Positions 50,949 through 61,238 are shown, counted from the first letter of the stretch. The stretch: 64,000 nt of DNA from WRGA01 sp031553395 (GCA_031553395.1 JAVBLR010000006.1:186001-250000); one strand, 5' to 3'. Translations and numbers: made by a program. Notes: generated by a model from the letters alone, not told the origin.

Positions 50949-52088
50949 ATGAAAACATACCTTGTAACCGGTGGAGCCGGATTTATCGGAGCGAATTTTG
51001 TCAAATACATGTTGAATAAGCATAAAGACATCAAAATAATTGTATTGGATGCACTTACTTATGCCGGAAATTTAGGAACCATCGTCAAGGATTTGGATGA
51101 TTCCCGTTGTGAATTTGTGAAAGGCGATATTTGCGATCCTGAATTGGTTAGCAGTTTATTCGAAAAAAACGACATCAATTATGTCGTAAATTTTGCCGCT
51201 GAAAGTCATGTTGACAGAAGTATTGAAAATCCTCAATTATTTTTGCAAACAAATATTTTAGGAACTCAGAATCTATTAGATACTGCAAAAAAATATTGGA
51301 CAAATGGGAAAGATGAAAATGGCTATCCAATTTGGAAAAACGGTGTACGTTTTCATCAGGTATCGACTGACGAAGTGTATGGAAGCCTTGGAGAATCCGG
51401 ATATTTTACCGAAACAACTCCGCTTGACCCTCGCAGTCCGTATAGTGCTTCAAAAACGGGAGCTGATTTAATTGTTGCTGCTTACGCCGAAACATTCAAA
51501 ATGCCGGTAACAATTACCCGTTGTTCCAATAATTATGGTCCTTATCATTTTCCTGAAAAATTAATCCCGTTGATTATCAAGAATATATTAGAAGGAAAAT
51601 CACTTCCTGTTTATGGTGATGGAACGAATGTTCGCGATTGGTTATATGTAGAAGATCATTGTAAAGCTATCGATGAGGTTGTATCTAAAGGTAAAAACGG
51701 TGGAGTTTACAACGTTGGTGGACACAATGAAAAGAAGAATATTGATATTGTTAAACTTACAATTTCCACGATCCATCGCTTGATGAAAAACAATCCTGAT
51801 TACCGCAAGACATTGAAGAAAAAAGATGTATTACCTTCAGGAGAAATTGATATTGAATGGATAAACGAAAATCTGATTACATTCGTAAAAGACCGTCTTG
51901 GACACGACCAACGGTATGCAATCGATCCTACTAAGATTACAAATGAGTTGGGATGGATTCCTGAAACTAAATTTGAAGACGGAATTGTAAAAACAATCGA
52001 ATGGTATCTGAATAATCAAAATTGGGTAGACGAAGTTACAAGCGGCGATTACACCAAATATTACGAACAAATGTACCAAGGGCGCTAA
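50949..52088 (+). CDS. rmlB: dTDP-glucose 4,6-dehydratase
   Basis: 379 residues. VTGGAGFIGANFVKYML (NAD site), NFAAESHVDRSIENP, VSTDEVYGSLG and the catalytic YSASK in PRSPYSASKTGAD, with NNYGPYHFPEKLIPLII, are diagnostic of RmlB. It converts dTDP-glucose to dTDP-4-keto-6-deoxyglucose. rmlC and rmlD do not follow here, so the rest of the pathway lies elsewhere or another deoxysugar is made. Confidence 0.96.
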   Translation: MKTYLVTGGAGFIGANFVKYMLNKHKDIKIIVLDALTYAGNLGTIVKDLDDSRCEFVKGDICDPELVSSLFEKNDINYVVNFAAESHVDRSIENPQLFLQTNILGTQNLLDTAKKYWTNGKDENGYPIWKNGVRFHQVSTDEVYGSLGESGYFTETTPLDPRSPYSASKTGADLIVAAYAETFKMPVTITRCSNNYGPYHFPEKLIPLIIKNILEGKSLPVYGDGTNVRDWLYVEDHCKAIDEVVSKGKNGGVYNVGGHNEKKNIDIVKLTISTIHRLMKNNPDYRKTLKKKDVLPSGEIDIEWINENLITFVKDRLGHDQRYAIDPTKITNELGWIPETKFEDGIVKTIEWYLNNQNWVDEVTSGDYTKYYEQMYQGR

Positions 52089-52089
52089 A

Positions 52090-52665
52090 GTGAATGAATA
52101 TTTTGCACATCCTTCTGCTATAATTGATAAAGATTGCCAAATTGGTGAAAATACACGGATTTGGCATTTTTCTCATATCATGCAAGGAAGTGTTATTGGA
52201 AAGAATTGCAATATCGGGCAGAATGTGGTTATTTCGCCCGGTGTTGTCCTTGGGAATAATGTAAAAGTGCAGAATAATGTTTCAATTTATACTGGCGTTA
52301 CATGTGAAGATGATGTTTTTCTCGGTCCTTCCTGTGTTTTTACCAATGTAATTAATCCCCGTAGCTTTATTAACAGAAAAAACGAGTTTGCTCAAACACA
52401 TATCGGAAAAGGTGCAACGATTGGAGCAAACGCTACAATTGTTTGTGGAAATAATATAGGGAATTATGCCTTTATCGGGGCAGGCGCTGTAGTTACTAAA
52501 GAAATCTCACCTTATTCTCTTTGGGTTGGAAATCCGGCCAAGCAAATCGGCTGGGTAAGTGAATATGGACATAGATTACATTTTGACAAAGAAGGAATTG
52601 CCCAATGTTCCGAAAGTAAAGATAAGTATCGGTTGATTGAGACTAAAGTCGAAAAAATAGGCTAA
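52090..52665 (+). CDS. WbpD/WlbB-like sugar N-acetyltransferase (left-handed beta helix)
   Basis: 191 residues from a GTG at 52090, one base after the rmlB stop; the nearest ATG is out of frame. Hexapeptide repeats run from IGENTRIWHFSHIMQGSVIGKNCNIGQN to IGANATIVCGNNIGNYAFIGAGAVVTKEI. The conserved HFSHI, CVFTNVINPR and WVGNPAKQIGWVSEYG match WbpD, which acetylates the 3-amino group of UDP-sugars. It probably tailors a surface polysaccharide sugar. The stop abuts that of the convergent gene. Confidence 0.87.
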   Translation: MNEYFAHPSAIIDKDCQIGENTRIWHFSHIMQGSVIGKNCNIGQNVVISPGVVLGNNVKVQNNVSIYTGVTCEDDVFLGPSCVFTNVINPRSFINRKNEFAQTHIGKGATIGANATIVCGNNIGNYAFIGAGAVVTKEISPYSLWVGNPAKQIGWVSEYGHRLHFDKEGIAQCSESKDKYRLIETKVEKIG

Positions 52666-52938
52666 TTACTTCCTAAGTTTACTTACAATTGAAGATGCAA
52701 TTTTGTATCCCGAAAGAATCATCGGAATCCATTTCATTTTTTTCGAAGGAGCAGCAAATAACGAAAGAGCTGTTGTTGCCATATTTACAATACGGAAAGG
52801 CCTTTTTAACTCTTCAATATCATCGGATATAACACTTTCTTGCTTGAGTATCTGATATCTCAACAAGTATTTTTCGTGCCGGATATCATCTATGCTTCTC
52901 AGATTCTTATATCTGTCATTGCTTGATTTCAGTGTCAT
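52666..52938 (-). CDS. Small conserved-looking protein of a YtxH/holin-family trio
   Basis: 90 residues from the ATG at 52938. An earlier start at 52968 would lengthen the overlap with the preceding gene. The N-terminal part is charged and helical (LKSSNDRYKNLRSIDDIRHEKYLLRYQILKQE), the C-terminal part amphipathic with AAPSKKMKWIPMILSGYKIASSIVSKLRK. No named domain is recognised. It is the third gene after YtxH and DUF1469, an arrangement I recall from other Bacteroidota. Confidence 0.65.
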   Translation of the reverse strand: MTLKSSNDRYKNLRSIDDIRHEKYLLRYQILKQESVISDDIEELKRPFRIVNMATTALSLFAAPSKKMKWIPMILSGYKIASSIVSKLRK

Positions 52939-53302
52939 TGGCTTCAATATTTTCATCTGATTCATCAAATAATATACCGCTTAATTGTTTCACAAGAGGA
53001 TTAACAAATATGTTTTTCCTGAAAATGTATAGAATGATACCTATCAATAAGTAAATTCCTCCAACACATAAAAATGCATATATTTTACTATCCCATATTT
53101 CGGATAGTTTATATACTAATGCAAACGAAAAATGAATAAGTATCATCATCGCCAGCATAATAGAAACAATGATTATCAAAAGCATGGAAATAACTTTCGA
53201 TAATTTTTCGAGCAAACTCAAGCGTAGCAAATCATACCGCAGATTTATATATTCTTTTAAATCTTCAAGTGTTTTTGCGTATTTACTTTCTTTATTTTCC
53301 AT
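52916..53302 (-). CDS. DUF1469 (phage holin superfamily-like) membrane protein
   Basis: 128 residues. An N-terminal amphipathic region (LEDLKEYINLRYDLLRLSLLEKLSKVIS) is followed by two membrane helices (MLLIIIVSIMLAMMILIHF and IYAFLCVGGIYLLIGIILYIF). This matches the putative actinobacterial-holin-X/DUF1469 family, which despite its name is an envelope-stress protein in many bacteria. It overlaps the next gene by 23 bp and follows YtxH after 92 bp. Confidence 0.8.
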   Translation of the reverse strand: MENKESKYAKTLEDLKEYINLRYDLLRLSLLEKLSKVISMLLIIIVSIMLAMMILIHFSFALVYKLSEIWDSKIYAFLCVGGIYLLIGIILYIFRKNIFVNPLVKQLSGILFDESDENIEANDTEIKQ

Positions 53303-53394
53303 ATTTTATAAGGTTACAAGTAAGAAAAGTTACAAGTTTCAGACCTTAACCCTGATACTCGTAACTCCTCGTAATAACAGCTTATAACTAAGGT

Positions 53395-53625
53395 TTATGC
53401 TTCATTTATATCGATGCCCGCTTTATGCAACCCTTCTTTAGCTTTGGCTTGTACTTTGTCGATTAAATCGTTGATTGTTTCTCCTGCATATTCAGCACCT
53501 TCTTTAGCTTTATCAACAATAAGCTTACGGGTTTCACTTCCTTTATCCGGAGCATACAACAATGCAATTGCTGCGCCGGCTACTGCACCGCCTAAAAAGG
53601 CTAATAAACAACTTGCTGCTTTCAT
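53395..53625 (-). CDS. YtxH domain protein
   Basis: 76 residues. The YtxH/gas-vesicle-GvpP-like N-terminus SCLLAFLGGAVAGAAIALLYAPDKGSETRKLI is a glycine-rich membrane helix followed by the APxxGxxTR motif. The rest is a charged amphipathic helix. YtxH proteins are small general-stress envelope proteins. It is the first gene of the trio. Confidence 0.88.
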   Translation of the reverse strand: MKAASCLLAFLGGAVAGAAIALLYAPDKGSETRKLIVDKAKEGAEYAGETINDLIDKVQAKAKEGLHKAGIDINEA

Positions 53626-53742
53626 AATTTTTTAATATTTAAATGGTTTAACCAAATGAAATCATTGACATAAAGATAAACAAACTTTATTGAAAACAGT
53701 TTAAAATCTTGTTTATTTTACTATTTTTTAAGAATACGATTT

Positions 53743-53844
53743 AATGTGCCAATTCTTTAATATGCTAATTGGAGCATAGTGGAAATCAACGGAGCCAATT
53801 AGCATGGATGTGCCTGCATTAGCATATTAAAGAATTGGCACATT
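53743..53844. repeat. Intergenic hairpin with GTGCCAATT/ATGCTAATT oligomer arms
   Basis: 53743-53769 and 53818-53844 are perfect 27-base complements. An inner GCTAATTGG / CCAATTAGC pair lies between them. The words ATTGGCACATT and CTAATTGG are shared with the element at 16952-17036. It sits 5 bp beyond the 3' end of sprA. Confidence 0.85.
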
Positions 53845-53848
53845 AGCA

Positions 53849-56800
53849 TTATCTTACAAGAGCAAACCTCAGTGCAATACCGAAATTACTTGTGGTAATA
53901 GGATATGACGTGGAAGAAACCAATGGCGTATTAACTTGTCTATCAAAAAAAGCCCTTATAGTCAATGCCTTACTGAAGTTATAATCTGCAGCAAGTTTTA
54001 TCATAAGCGTTTCTGTACCGCTTACAGGTTCGGAGTATTGTTCTTCAACCTTACGAATAATCGACATGATTTTGCTATAAGAAATATCACCACGTAAAGT
54101 CAGGTCATGGTTGACATTTTTTATGGCCTTCATTTTCAATACATTGTTGAAATTAAGCAATTTATATCCAAGTCCCAGAACAAATTCATCCCGCATAGCT
54201 TCGACAATCTGATTAGCCGACATGTTTAAGTTTAATGTACGGGTAGTCTTATATTCACCGTTGCAGCTAATATTATTCTTGAAAGTAACTGTAACTCCAA
54301 AAAGTGGCGCAAATGCTTCAGTAACACTCACAGATGCAATATCGTATTTGTAAGTTGGAATAGGGCTTCCCGTTTGAACATCAGGAACAAATCCAAAATC
54401 ACTATTTCCTCCCATATCTGTCCAGTCCTGGTCAGTTCCATACGAACCCACATTATATGTACAACGGTAAGCATGATTAAGAATAACTGACTTAAATCTG
54501 TCTTTTATCCAACTGATATTGGAAAGTCCATCATAGGAAATTCGCCAATTGGGCAACATATTTGCAAGAGTTGGAAAAGCCGATAATTTTATCGAACTGG
54601 GATCTCCCACTGTATATGCAGCCAAGAATGCAGGAATCATTACTCCGGGTGAATTTGGATCTACAGGGTTGGGTGAACCGACATACATAGCGTTAATCCT
54701 TTCAATCATTATTTGCCTGTTTACCAAAAATTGATTGAAAGCCTTGGATTCATATCCATTTTTAGCATTTGATGACTGAAATGCCGATTTCAATGCAATG
54801 GTTGTCATGGTAAAATTACCCCCTTGATATTCGGGCATACCTTGATACATGTACTGCACTTGTGTATAGGTACTGTGATTCCAACGAGCATTCAAATCTA
54901 GTTTCAATCCTTTAATCGGCTCAATGGTAGTAGTTGCCGAAAAATCCTTGTTAAGGTTTGTGATTGCCGGAGATATATTCATCGTAGAATCAGCCAACCA
55001 GCCTCTATCATAAATATCCTGAATATAATCATATCCGTTTATAAATCCGAATGCATAATTCCAACCGGGAGCTGAATTTCCTTGTCCTGTAAATCCGCCT
55101 ATATTAGGTAAAAATCCCGGAATCTGGGTTGAATTCGTTTCGGTATAAGAAATAGAAGCCCGCCTGAACATCATCAATCCTCGTGCTGCATATTGCGCAA
55201 CTTTATACCACGAATTTTGTGCAGGATCAGGCCCTTCAACAATATTTATTTTTATTGAGATGCTATCGTTATTCTGAATCCGGATTGCTTTGGTATTCAA
55301 TTTTTTATACTTCAATACATACACAGTACTGTCTTCCCTGTAAGCCTTTACACGGATATTTTTTGTATTCAGATTATGCGTTACAACAATAGACGAATCC
55401 TTCATCAACTGAATTTGCTTATCGAACTTTTTCTTAACAGGAGGTCGTTGTGTTGCCCGAGCAGTCTGTTGCCTGGTATTGGCACTACTATTTGAACTAA
55501 ACTTGCGGTTTACTTCTTTCAGAAATGCAGATTTATTATATAAGCCTTCCAAATTGAAATTTCCATCTATTTTAAAAGAAGCATTATTGGCAATTGTATT
55601 ACCCATTGTTGTTTCAGCATCAACATACGTACCTTTATCCCACGTATAATGAGCATTGTAGTGCGCCGTAGAACTTATCCAATCCAAAATAGGAATCACT
55701 CCAAAAGGCAATGTATAAGAAGCATCAAAATTCTGAGAATAAGACAGCGGTGTTCCAAAACTACGGATACTTTGCCAAACCGAATCCTTCCAAATCTTAT
55801 AATCATCCGGATATAATTCTTTATTCACAACCACATTCGGCTCTTCAATCCGAGCATTTGTTATATTATCAAATGAAAATTGCAATGAACGAGCCAAATT
55901 CCAGCGAACATTAAATCCTCGGTTCCAATAAAACTCTTTACTATACGCAATTGGAACATTCTCATAAGAACCACCCGGATTACTCATATCCCTCAACTGA
56001 ATTTCGTAATAGTTCCGTGTAATATCAGAAGTAAACCCTAAACTATTGGGGAGATAATTCAGGTTAAATGCTTTAACCGGCTTCATAACCGGCGATTTGC
56101 TTTCAGATTTAGCAAATGGTTCAAATGGTTTTACCGCTGGAGAATAAGCATACATAAAATTCAACCGGTAATCTTTTGTTGTTTCCCAAGCAGTCGAAGG
56201 ATCTTGCCTTTTGTTGATATTCTGAGCGTAACCAAATGTAAAGTTAGCCGGGTCATAAGGCATCGGATTTTTACTTTTGACATCTACTTTCAAGTTAGAT
56301 AAACTCAAACTACTATTGATTACTTTTGTTTGTGCAAAAGACTTTATCGAATCTTTTTCCGTTTTGGTTCCGGCAGCATCTAATGCATCTTTTAACAAAA
56401 TATCTTCATCCAACGGATTATACTTCGGGCTATTAACTTGTTCGGAATAAGCATAATAAAAAGGCGCAATGATTTTTGCCTGTTTCGGCAGGAATCGTCC
56501 CAAATCGAGTGAAGTCGCTACATTATACATATAATAATCATCCATGCGCCTTTCACTTACACTTTGTTCTATTCCACCGAACCCAACCGTTTCGATATGT
56601 CCGCCTAAATTTACATTACCTAAATCAGAAAGTCCCACATTCAGATTTCCTTTTGCAGCCCATCCACCTTCTTCATTGAAATCAGTCAACCGGAGCTCAT
56701 TAACCCATACTATTACCGATTTGTTGGCATTCGCATTATTCCTCACACCAATCATAATTGTTTTTACTTCCGATAAAGACGGATTACCCAAAACTGTTAT

Positions 56801-59800
56801 TTTATTGCGGGGTTTATCGGTATCATATTTATAATATGGAGTATAGTATGTAACTTTAGAACCAGATCTACGTTTTTCGGCATTTCGTTCCAACTTCAAA
56901 TCTGTAAGTTTTTCGAAATTGATGTCAATCATATTTTCCTGCGGCCATACTGCTAACTGGTCGGCAGTATTATACGTATCATAATTTCCCGGAAGTGTAA
57001 GATCTAACGGAACTTCATATTCATAATAATTGTTTTTATAATCAGAACCTAAACGAAGGAAAACAGATACCTGCCCATTTGTGAGATTTGTCAGATCATC
57101 AATCAATTTTTCGGCATGAACAAACATTTGTATACGCTTATATTGCCGCATATCATAACTGGTATTCCGGTAAACAGCACGAGCATCTCCCGAGGATAAA
57201 TCTTCAAGCCGAATCGATAGCGACTGTTCGTTACTTTGACGAAGCTGCGGTTGGCTCGGATCCAAAACACGTGATATACCGGGAGGTGTTACATAATTAA
57301 CCGGAGCACGTGAACCGTTTTCTTCATAGTTTACCGAAGTAACTTGCATTTTGGCATTTCCCGATGGTGGCAAATTCGGATTACTTAAATCCTGTCCATA
57401 GCTACGCCATTCGCCACGAACAAGATCAAGAGTACCAAAACGTAAAATGGCCGTGTCAGCAAAATTTGTCAGGAACATCCGCATAAAACGAATCGATTTA
57501 AAATCATTTATAGTTCCATGTTTATCAGTAGGAGCATTAAGAGGAATTTTAAACTGATACCATGTTACAGTCGGTTCCTGACCGTTTCTCAATCGCACAA
57601 CAGATTCTCTTTTATCTGCAATGAAATTTTGACCAACAATCATCTTTGTAGGGTCAATCTCTACTTTATACTGAAAGTAACGTTCGGTTTCGCTCAAGGT
57701 CATGTCCTCATTCATATCCTCGAAATCAGGTCTTGTGCGTGCCGCCGTACTCCAACCAACAGATTCGGGATTCGTATTGGTTGAGTTCCCTTCCGTACCA
57801 TTGAACCTTTTGTAGCGTTCCAGAATACTTTTTTGTTCACCGTCATAATCAGCACCCCTGTAATGATGATACAAATCTCCGGCAGGATCGTTGAACGGAG
57901 AAAAAGGATCTTGTTCCATTTGAACTATAACATCCCCATCCAAAAATCCGCTCAATTGTGATAAATAATTGGCATAAGCAGGAAATGTTTTTTCCTGTTC
58001 GGATGACAATCCATTGAATCCGACATCTTGTATGCGCATATCGATTTGCGTATCGAAAGCATAAACCAACGCTTGACGTTTAGGAACATATCCCCAAACT
58101 GTTCTGTCTAATTTGGTTGTATCCGTTGTAATTCCGTTTTCGTAGAATTTTTTTCCATCTTTTAGAACGTCTTCCGAAATTTCTCCTAACTCAAAATATA
58201 TATCCCCTCCTTTCGAATCCGGATTATTGATAAATGGGTCCATCACCCAAAATTCGATAAATTCGAAATTGTTTTTCTCAAAATCGGTATAGGCCGATAA
58301 TATTCTACGCATGATCCCACCCCAACGAGCTTCCGGATTTAATAATTCTCCTCTCTTACTTATATTCGTTCCATCCAAATTGTATGGGCCGCGTTCCTTC
58401 GGATAAAAGGCCAAATTGAAAATAGGAATTGTAGTAGCTTCATTATAAAGGGCTTCTCTATCTGGGAAAAGTTCACTTTGAAAAACCTCCCGCACGTAAT
58501 GATTCGACAATTGATTCAAATCATTTTTGATGTAGGACGGAGTAATAGACGAATTTCGGTTGGTAAACATTCCATCAATGGTGTACCAAGCTAATAATGA
58601 TCTATTTTCCCCATAATCAATATTAGTTGATGTAGATTCTTTAAAGAAAGAAGGCGTAGAAGACAAACCCCATTCATAAGGACTCATCAAAGACCAGCTG
58701 GTTTGTGTCGATTCAAAATCATCAATATAGGAATAATCAATTCCACCGGCATGTCCGGGAATTAATTGGGCAAATTCGGCATTAAACGTAATTTGAGAAG
58801 GTTGTGTCGCATCCACAAAAGGAAGTTTATCCAACAAATTTGTCAGCGCCTGAGATTTTGTCCGGAATGAAGTATTTAATCCCCACAGTGTATTATTAAC
58901 CGACTCATCCCCCATTGTAACTTTGGTAGTAAGCGGTTTTTCACTCAAATTCATGATTGTTCCGCCAATACTGAAATCTTCCGAAAGGTCGTAATTCAAA
59001 TTTAATCCCAACAATGTTTTTCGTTGCTGGTTAAAAAGGGACTGACTTTCATAGGAGGCAGAAATAGGCGTTCCTGCACTTAAAATACTTTGGTTGATAA
59101 TTGTTACCTCTCCCATTGCATAATTAACCGTATAGTCGGAACCTTCGACCAATGTTGTTCCTCCGGCAGTTACAGTTACCGAACCACGCGGAATATTGGT
59201 TCCATTCAACTGAATTACATTGCTTGAACTGCCTTTGTATTCTCCTTGTAATTTGAATTTATTTCTTTCGGCAATCTGTTTTGCAACTGTCATTGTTGAA
59301 TCATACAGTTCCTGGAAAACATATTTTTTTGAAATGATTGTATCTCCAATTACATCCCGTAAACTTTCTCCAAAAGGTTGTCGTTTAGGAAAAATAATCC
59401 GTCCGTTTTGGGAAATAATAGTATATCCTTCCAAATAATCGAAAAACCCATCCGGATAAGGCTCTCTTTTACTATCCAAGCGATCTAGTCCGACAAGGCG
59501 TAACCACAATGTATTTTTCTGTCCATTAACCGTTTCCGGAATATAGTTGATATAAACTCCTGCTGTATCGCTTTGGTACATTATATTCATTTTAAAGCGC
59601 TCAGACTGAATCTGATATGCTCCCAATGAATAAATATTCTTCATCATTAAATTCCAAGTAGGAAATTTAGGAGATAAATTGGTATTTTTCAGCAACTTCA
59701 AGAAAAGAGCATCCTTCGCCGAAATATTATCCGATGAAAATTCTCCGACTTTATAAGTTACTCCATTATAAACATATTGATACGCAACAGCAAGCACTTC

Positions 59801-61225
59801 ATCCGGCTGTAAAGCAGCATTTAAGGAAAGATAACCCAATTGCTCATTAAATGTATATTCCGATTCGGTTAATTTACGGGCGCGTTCTACTTTTTCATAA
59901 TCTTGCCCGGCATATATTCCAAAGGTTTCCAAAGGTTGCAATGCTTGGGTAACTTGGCTGATATCACGGGCCCCCGGATATGTTTGCGTTATTTCATTGT
60001 ACAATGAATTGGAGCCATTAGCAGCCTGCGGACCTGTTCCGGTAGGTGTCCAATGGTTATTAAATATATCACTGGCGCTAGCTTCAGCTAAATCGGCAAA
60101 AGCAACAATATCTCTGGGTTGTTCATAATTAGCCCGTTTATTGGTAACCCAAACTTCTATTCGTTTCACTGTTACACCAGATACAGCAACCGGCAATTTG
60201 GCAGTCCATTTATCGTAATTATCATAAAAGAAATGAGAAAGAAAAAAGTGCTTATTTTCATCATAATCCGCGGCACTAAATTCGTATGGAGTCATTTGCG
60301 CACCTCTATCCATTTTTACCGATTGAGATTGAGATTGTTGCTGAGAAGCCAGCGCACTGACTTTCAGTTTTCCAAATTGTAAATCCGTTCGAATACCAAA
60401 TAAAGCCGAACCTCCGCGAATCAACGAATTGGTCGTATTCATACTCACATTTCCTGCTTCGAGGTATTTTATGATCTCATCCTCTTTTCCTTCGTATTTC
60501 AGTTTAATTTGTTGTTGGTCAAAATCAAATGTGGCATCTGTATTATAATTCATGTTGAATTTCATTTTATCTCCAACAGATGCATTTACACTCATTTGTA
60601 CAACTTCGTCAAACTTAAACGTAGTCCTATTTCGGTTTTTTTGTGAAGCCGTCGGATTACCGATATTGTTGTTTTGTATACCGAATGATATCTCGGCGAA
60701 TCCTTGTGTTTTTACCTGTACGCCGCCTGGTCCGAAGAGTTTATCCAACGGCCCTAAATCAAAAGTCATTTCCGAAAGAGAAAGTGGAGTTTTCCGTTTT
60801 TTTGTAGTACCCGAAGCATCTTCATCTTGACTTCGCCAGTATTCACGCAATGATTCTCTCATATTGTATTCCTGATATTCTTCAGGAGTCAACATAAAAG
60901 GAGTGCCGACTTCCATATCACCTACTTTTGTACGCATTATGTAGGTATTGGTATTCGGGTCATATTCGATTACCGTTTTTACATTTTCGGGATCTTCTAA
61001 ATCAACCGGATTTGTTTGATTTAAATCCTGATAAGATTCAACAGTCGACTTTGTTACCGGAAAACGAGTTCGTGCCGTATCCCTTTGTTGTGGCTGTTGT
61101 AATTCTTGTGGCTTAGGAAAATACGAAAACTCCCTATCACGCTCGGGACGCACAGCAAAAGCAGAATAAATTACTCCGCAAATAGCAATAACAATAGCTG
61201 ATATAAGGAAAACTCGTCTTTTCAA
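53849..61225 (-). CDS. sprA: SprA, outer-membrane translocon of the type IX secretion system
   Basis: 2458 residues, the full giant size typical of SprA/Sov. It starts with a signal or anchor (RRVFLISAIVIAICGVIYSAFAV). Conserved segments include LFGPGGVQVKTQGFAEISFGI, MNYNTDATFDFDQQQIKLKYEG, FGIRTDLQFGKLKVSALASQQQSQSQ, GHAGGIDYSYIDDFESTQTSWSL and the C-terminal beta strands ending FGIALRFALVR. SprA forms the very large beta-barrel through which type IX cargo with C-terminal sorting domains passes. It starts 13 bp after ruvA, the gene order I recall for Bacteroidales. No cargo protein with a sorting domain was noticed in this window. Confidence 0.96.
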   Translation of the reverse strand: MKRRVFLISAIVIAICGVIYSAFAVRPERDREFSYFPKPQELQQPQQRDTARTRFPVTKSTVESYQDLNQTNPVDLEDPENVKTVIEYDPNTNTYIMRTKVGDMEVGTPFMLTPEEYQEYNMRESLREYWRSQDEDASGTTKKRKTPLSLSEMTFDLGPLDKLFGPGGVQVKTQGFAEISFGIQNNNIGNPTASQKNRNRTTFKFDEVVQMSVNASVGDKMKFNMNYNTDATFDFDQQQIKLKYEGKEDEIIKYLEAGNVSMNTTNSLIRGGSALFGIRTDLQFGKLKVSALASQQQSQSQSVKMDRGAQMTPYEFSAADYDENKHFFLSHFFYDNYDKWTAKLPVAVSGVTVKRIEVWVTNKRANYEQPRDIVAFADLAEASASDIFNNHWTPTGTGPQAANGSNSLYNEITQTYPGARDISQVTQALQPLETFGIYAGQDYEKVERARKLTESEYTFNEQLGYLSLNAALQPDEVLAVAYQYVYNGVTYKVGEFSSDNISAKDALFLKLLKNTNLSPKFPTWNLMMKNIYSLGAYQIQSERFKMNIMYQSDTAGVYINYIPETVNGQKNTLWLRLVGLDRLDSKREPYPDGFFDYLEGYTIISQNGRIIFPKRQPFGESLRDVIGDTIISKKYVFQELYDSTMTVAKQIAERNKFKLQGEYKGSSSNVIQLNGTNIPRGSVTVTAGGTTLVEGSDYTVNYAMGEVTIINQSILSAGTPISASYESQSLFNQQRKTLLGLNLNYDLSEDFSIGGTIMNLSEKPLTTKVTMGDESVNNTLWGLNTSFRTKSQALTNLLDKLPFVDATQPSQITFNAEFAQLIPGHAGGIDYSYIDDFESTQTSWSLMSPYEWGLSSTPSFFKESTSTNIDYGENRSLLAWYTIDGMFTNRNSSITPSYIKNDLNQLSNHYVREVFQSELFPDREALYNEATTIPIFNLAFYPKERGPYNLDGTNISKRGELLNPEARWGGIMRRILSAYTDFEKNNFEFIEFWVMDPFINNPDSKGGDIYFELGEISEDVLKDGKKFYENGITTDTTKLDRTVWGYVPKRQALVYAFDTQIDMRIQDVGFNGLSSEQEKTFPAYANYLSQLSGFLDGDVIVQMEQDPFSPFNDPAGDLYHHYRGADYDGEQKSILERYKRFNGTEGNSTNTNPESVGWSTAARTRPDFEDMNEDMTLSETERYFQYKVEIDPTKMIVGQNFIADKRESVVRLRNGQEPTVTWYQFKIPLNAPTDKHGTINDFKSIRFMRMFLTNFADTAILRFGTLDLVRGEWRSYGQDLSNPNLPPSGNAKMQVTSVNYEENGSRAPVNYVTPPGISRVLDPSQPQLRQSNEQSLSIRLEDLSSGDARAVYRNTSYDMRQYKRIQMFVHAEKLIDDLTNLTNGQVSVFLRLGSDYKNNYYEYEVPLDLTLPGNYDTYNTADQLAVWPQENMIDINFEKLTDLKLERNAEKRRSGSKVTYYTPYYKYDTDKPRNKITVLGNPSLSEVKTIMIGVRNNANANKSVIVWVNELRLTDFNEEGGWAAKGNLNVGLSDLGNVNLGGHIETVGFGGIEQSVSERRMDDYYMYNVATSLDLGRFLPKQAKIIAPFYYAYSEQVNSPKYNPLDEDILLKDALDAAGTKTEKDSIKSFAQTKVINSSLSLSNLKVDVKSKNPMPYDPANFTFGYAQNINKRQDPSTAWETTKDYRLNFMYAYSPAVKPFEPFAKSESKSPVMKPVKAFNLNYLPNSLGFTSDITRNYYEIQLRDMSNPGGSYENVPIAYSKEFYWNRGFNVRWNLARSLQFSFDNITNARIEEPNVVVNKELYPDDYKIWKDSVWQSIRSFGTPLSYSQNFDASYTLPFGVIPILDWISSTAHYNAHYTWDKGTYVDAETTMGNTIANNASFKIDGNFNLEGLYNKSAFLKEVNRKFSSNSSANTRQQTARATQRPPVKKKFDKQIQLMKDSSIVVTHNLNTKNIRVKAYREDSTVYVLKYKKLNTKAIRIQNNDSISIKINIVEGPDPAQNSWYKVAQYAARGLMMFRRASISYTETNSTQIPGFLPNIGGFTGQGNSAPGWNYAFGFINGYDYIQDIYDRGWLADSTMNISPAITNLNKDFSATTTIEPIKGLKLDLNARWNHSTYTQVQYMYQGMPEYQGGNFTMTTIALKSAFQSSNAKNGYESKAFNQFLVNRQIMIERINAMYVGSPNPVDPNSPGVMIPAFLAAYTVGDPSSIKLSAFPTLANMLPNWRISYDGLSNISWIKDRFKSVILNHAYRCTYNVGSYGTDQDWTDMGGNSDFGFVPDVQTGSPIPTYKYDIASVSVTEAFAPLFGVTVTFKNNISCNGEYKTTRTLNLNMSANQIVEAMRDEFVLGLGYKLLNFNNVLKMKAIKNVNHDLTLRGDISYSKIMSIIRKVEEQYSEPVSGTETLMIKLAADYNFSKALTIRAFFDRQVNTPLVSSTSYPITTSNFGIALRFALVR

Positions 61226-61238
61226 ATTTGTACGTAAA

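Noticed and set aside
52916..53302. Prophage holin
   Set aside because: The family name suggests phage, but the context (YtxH and a small partner) and absence of any other phage structural gene point to an envelope-stress protein.
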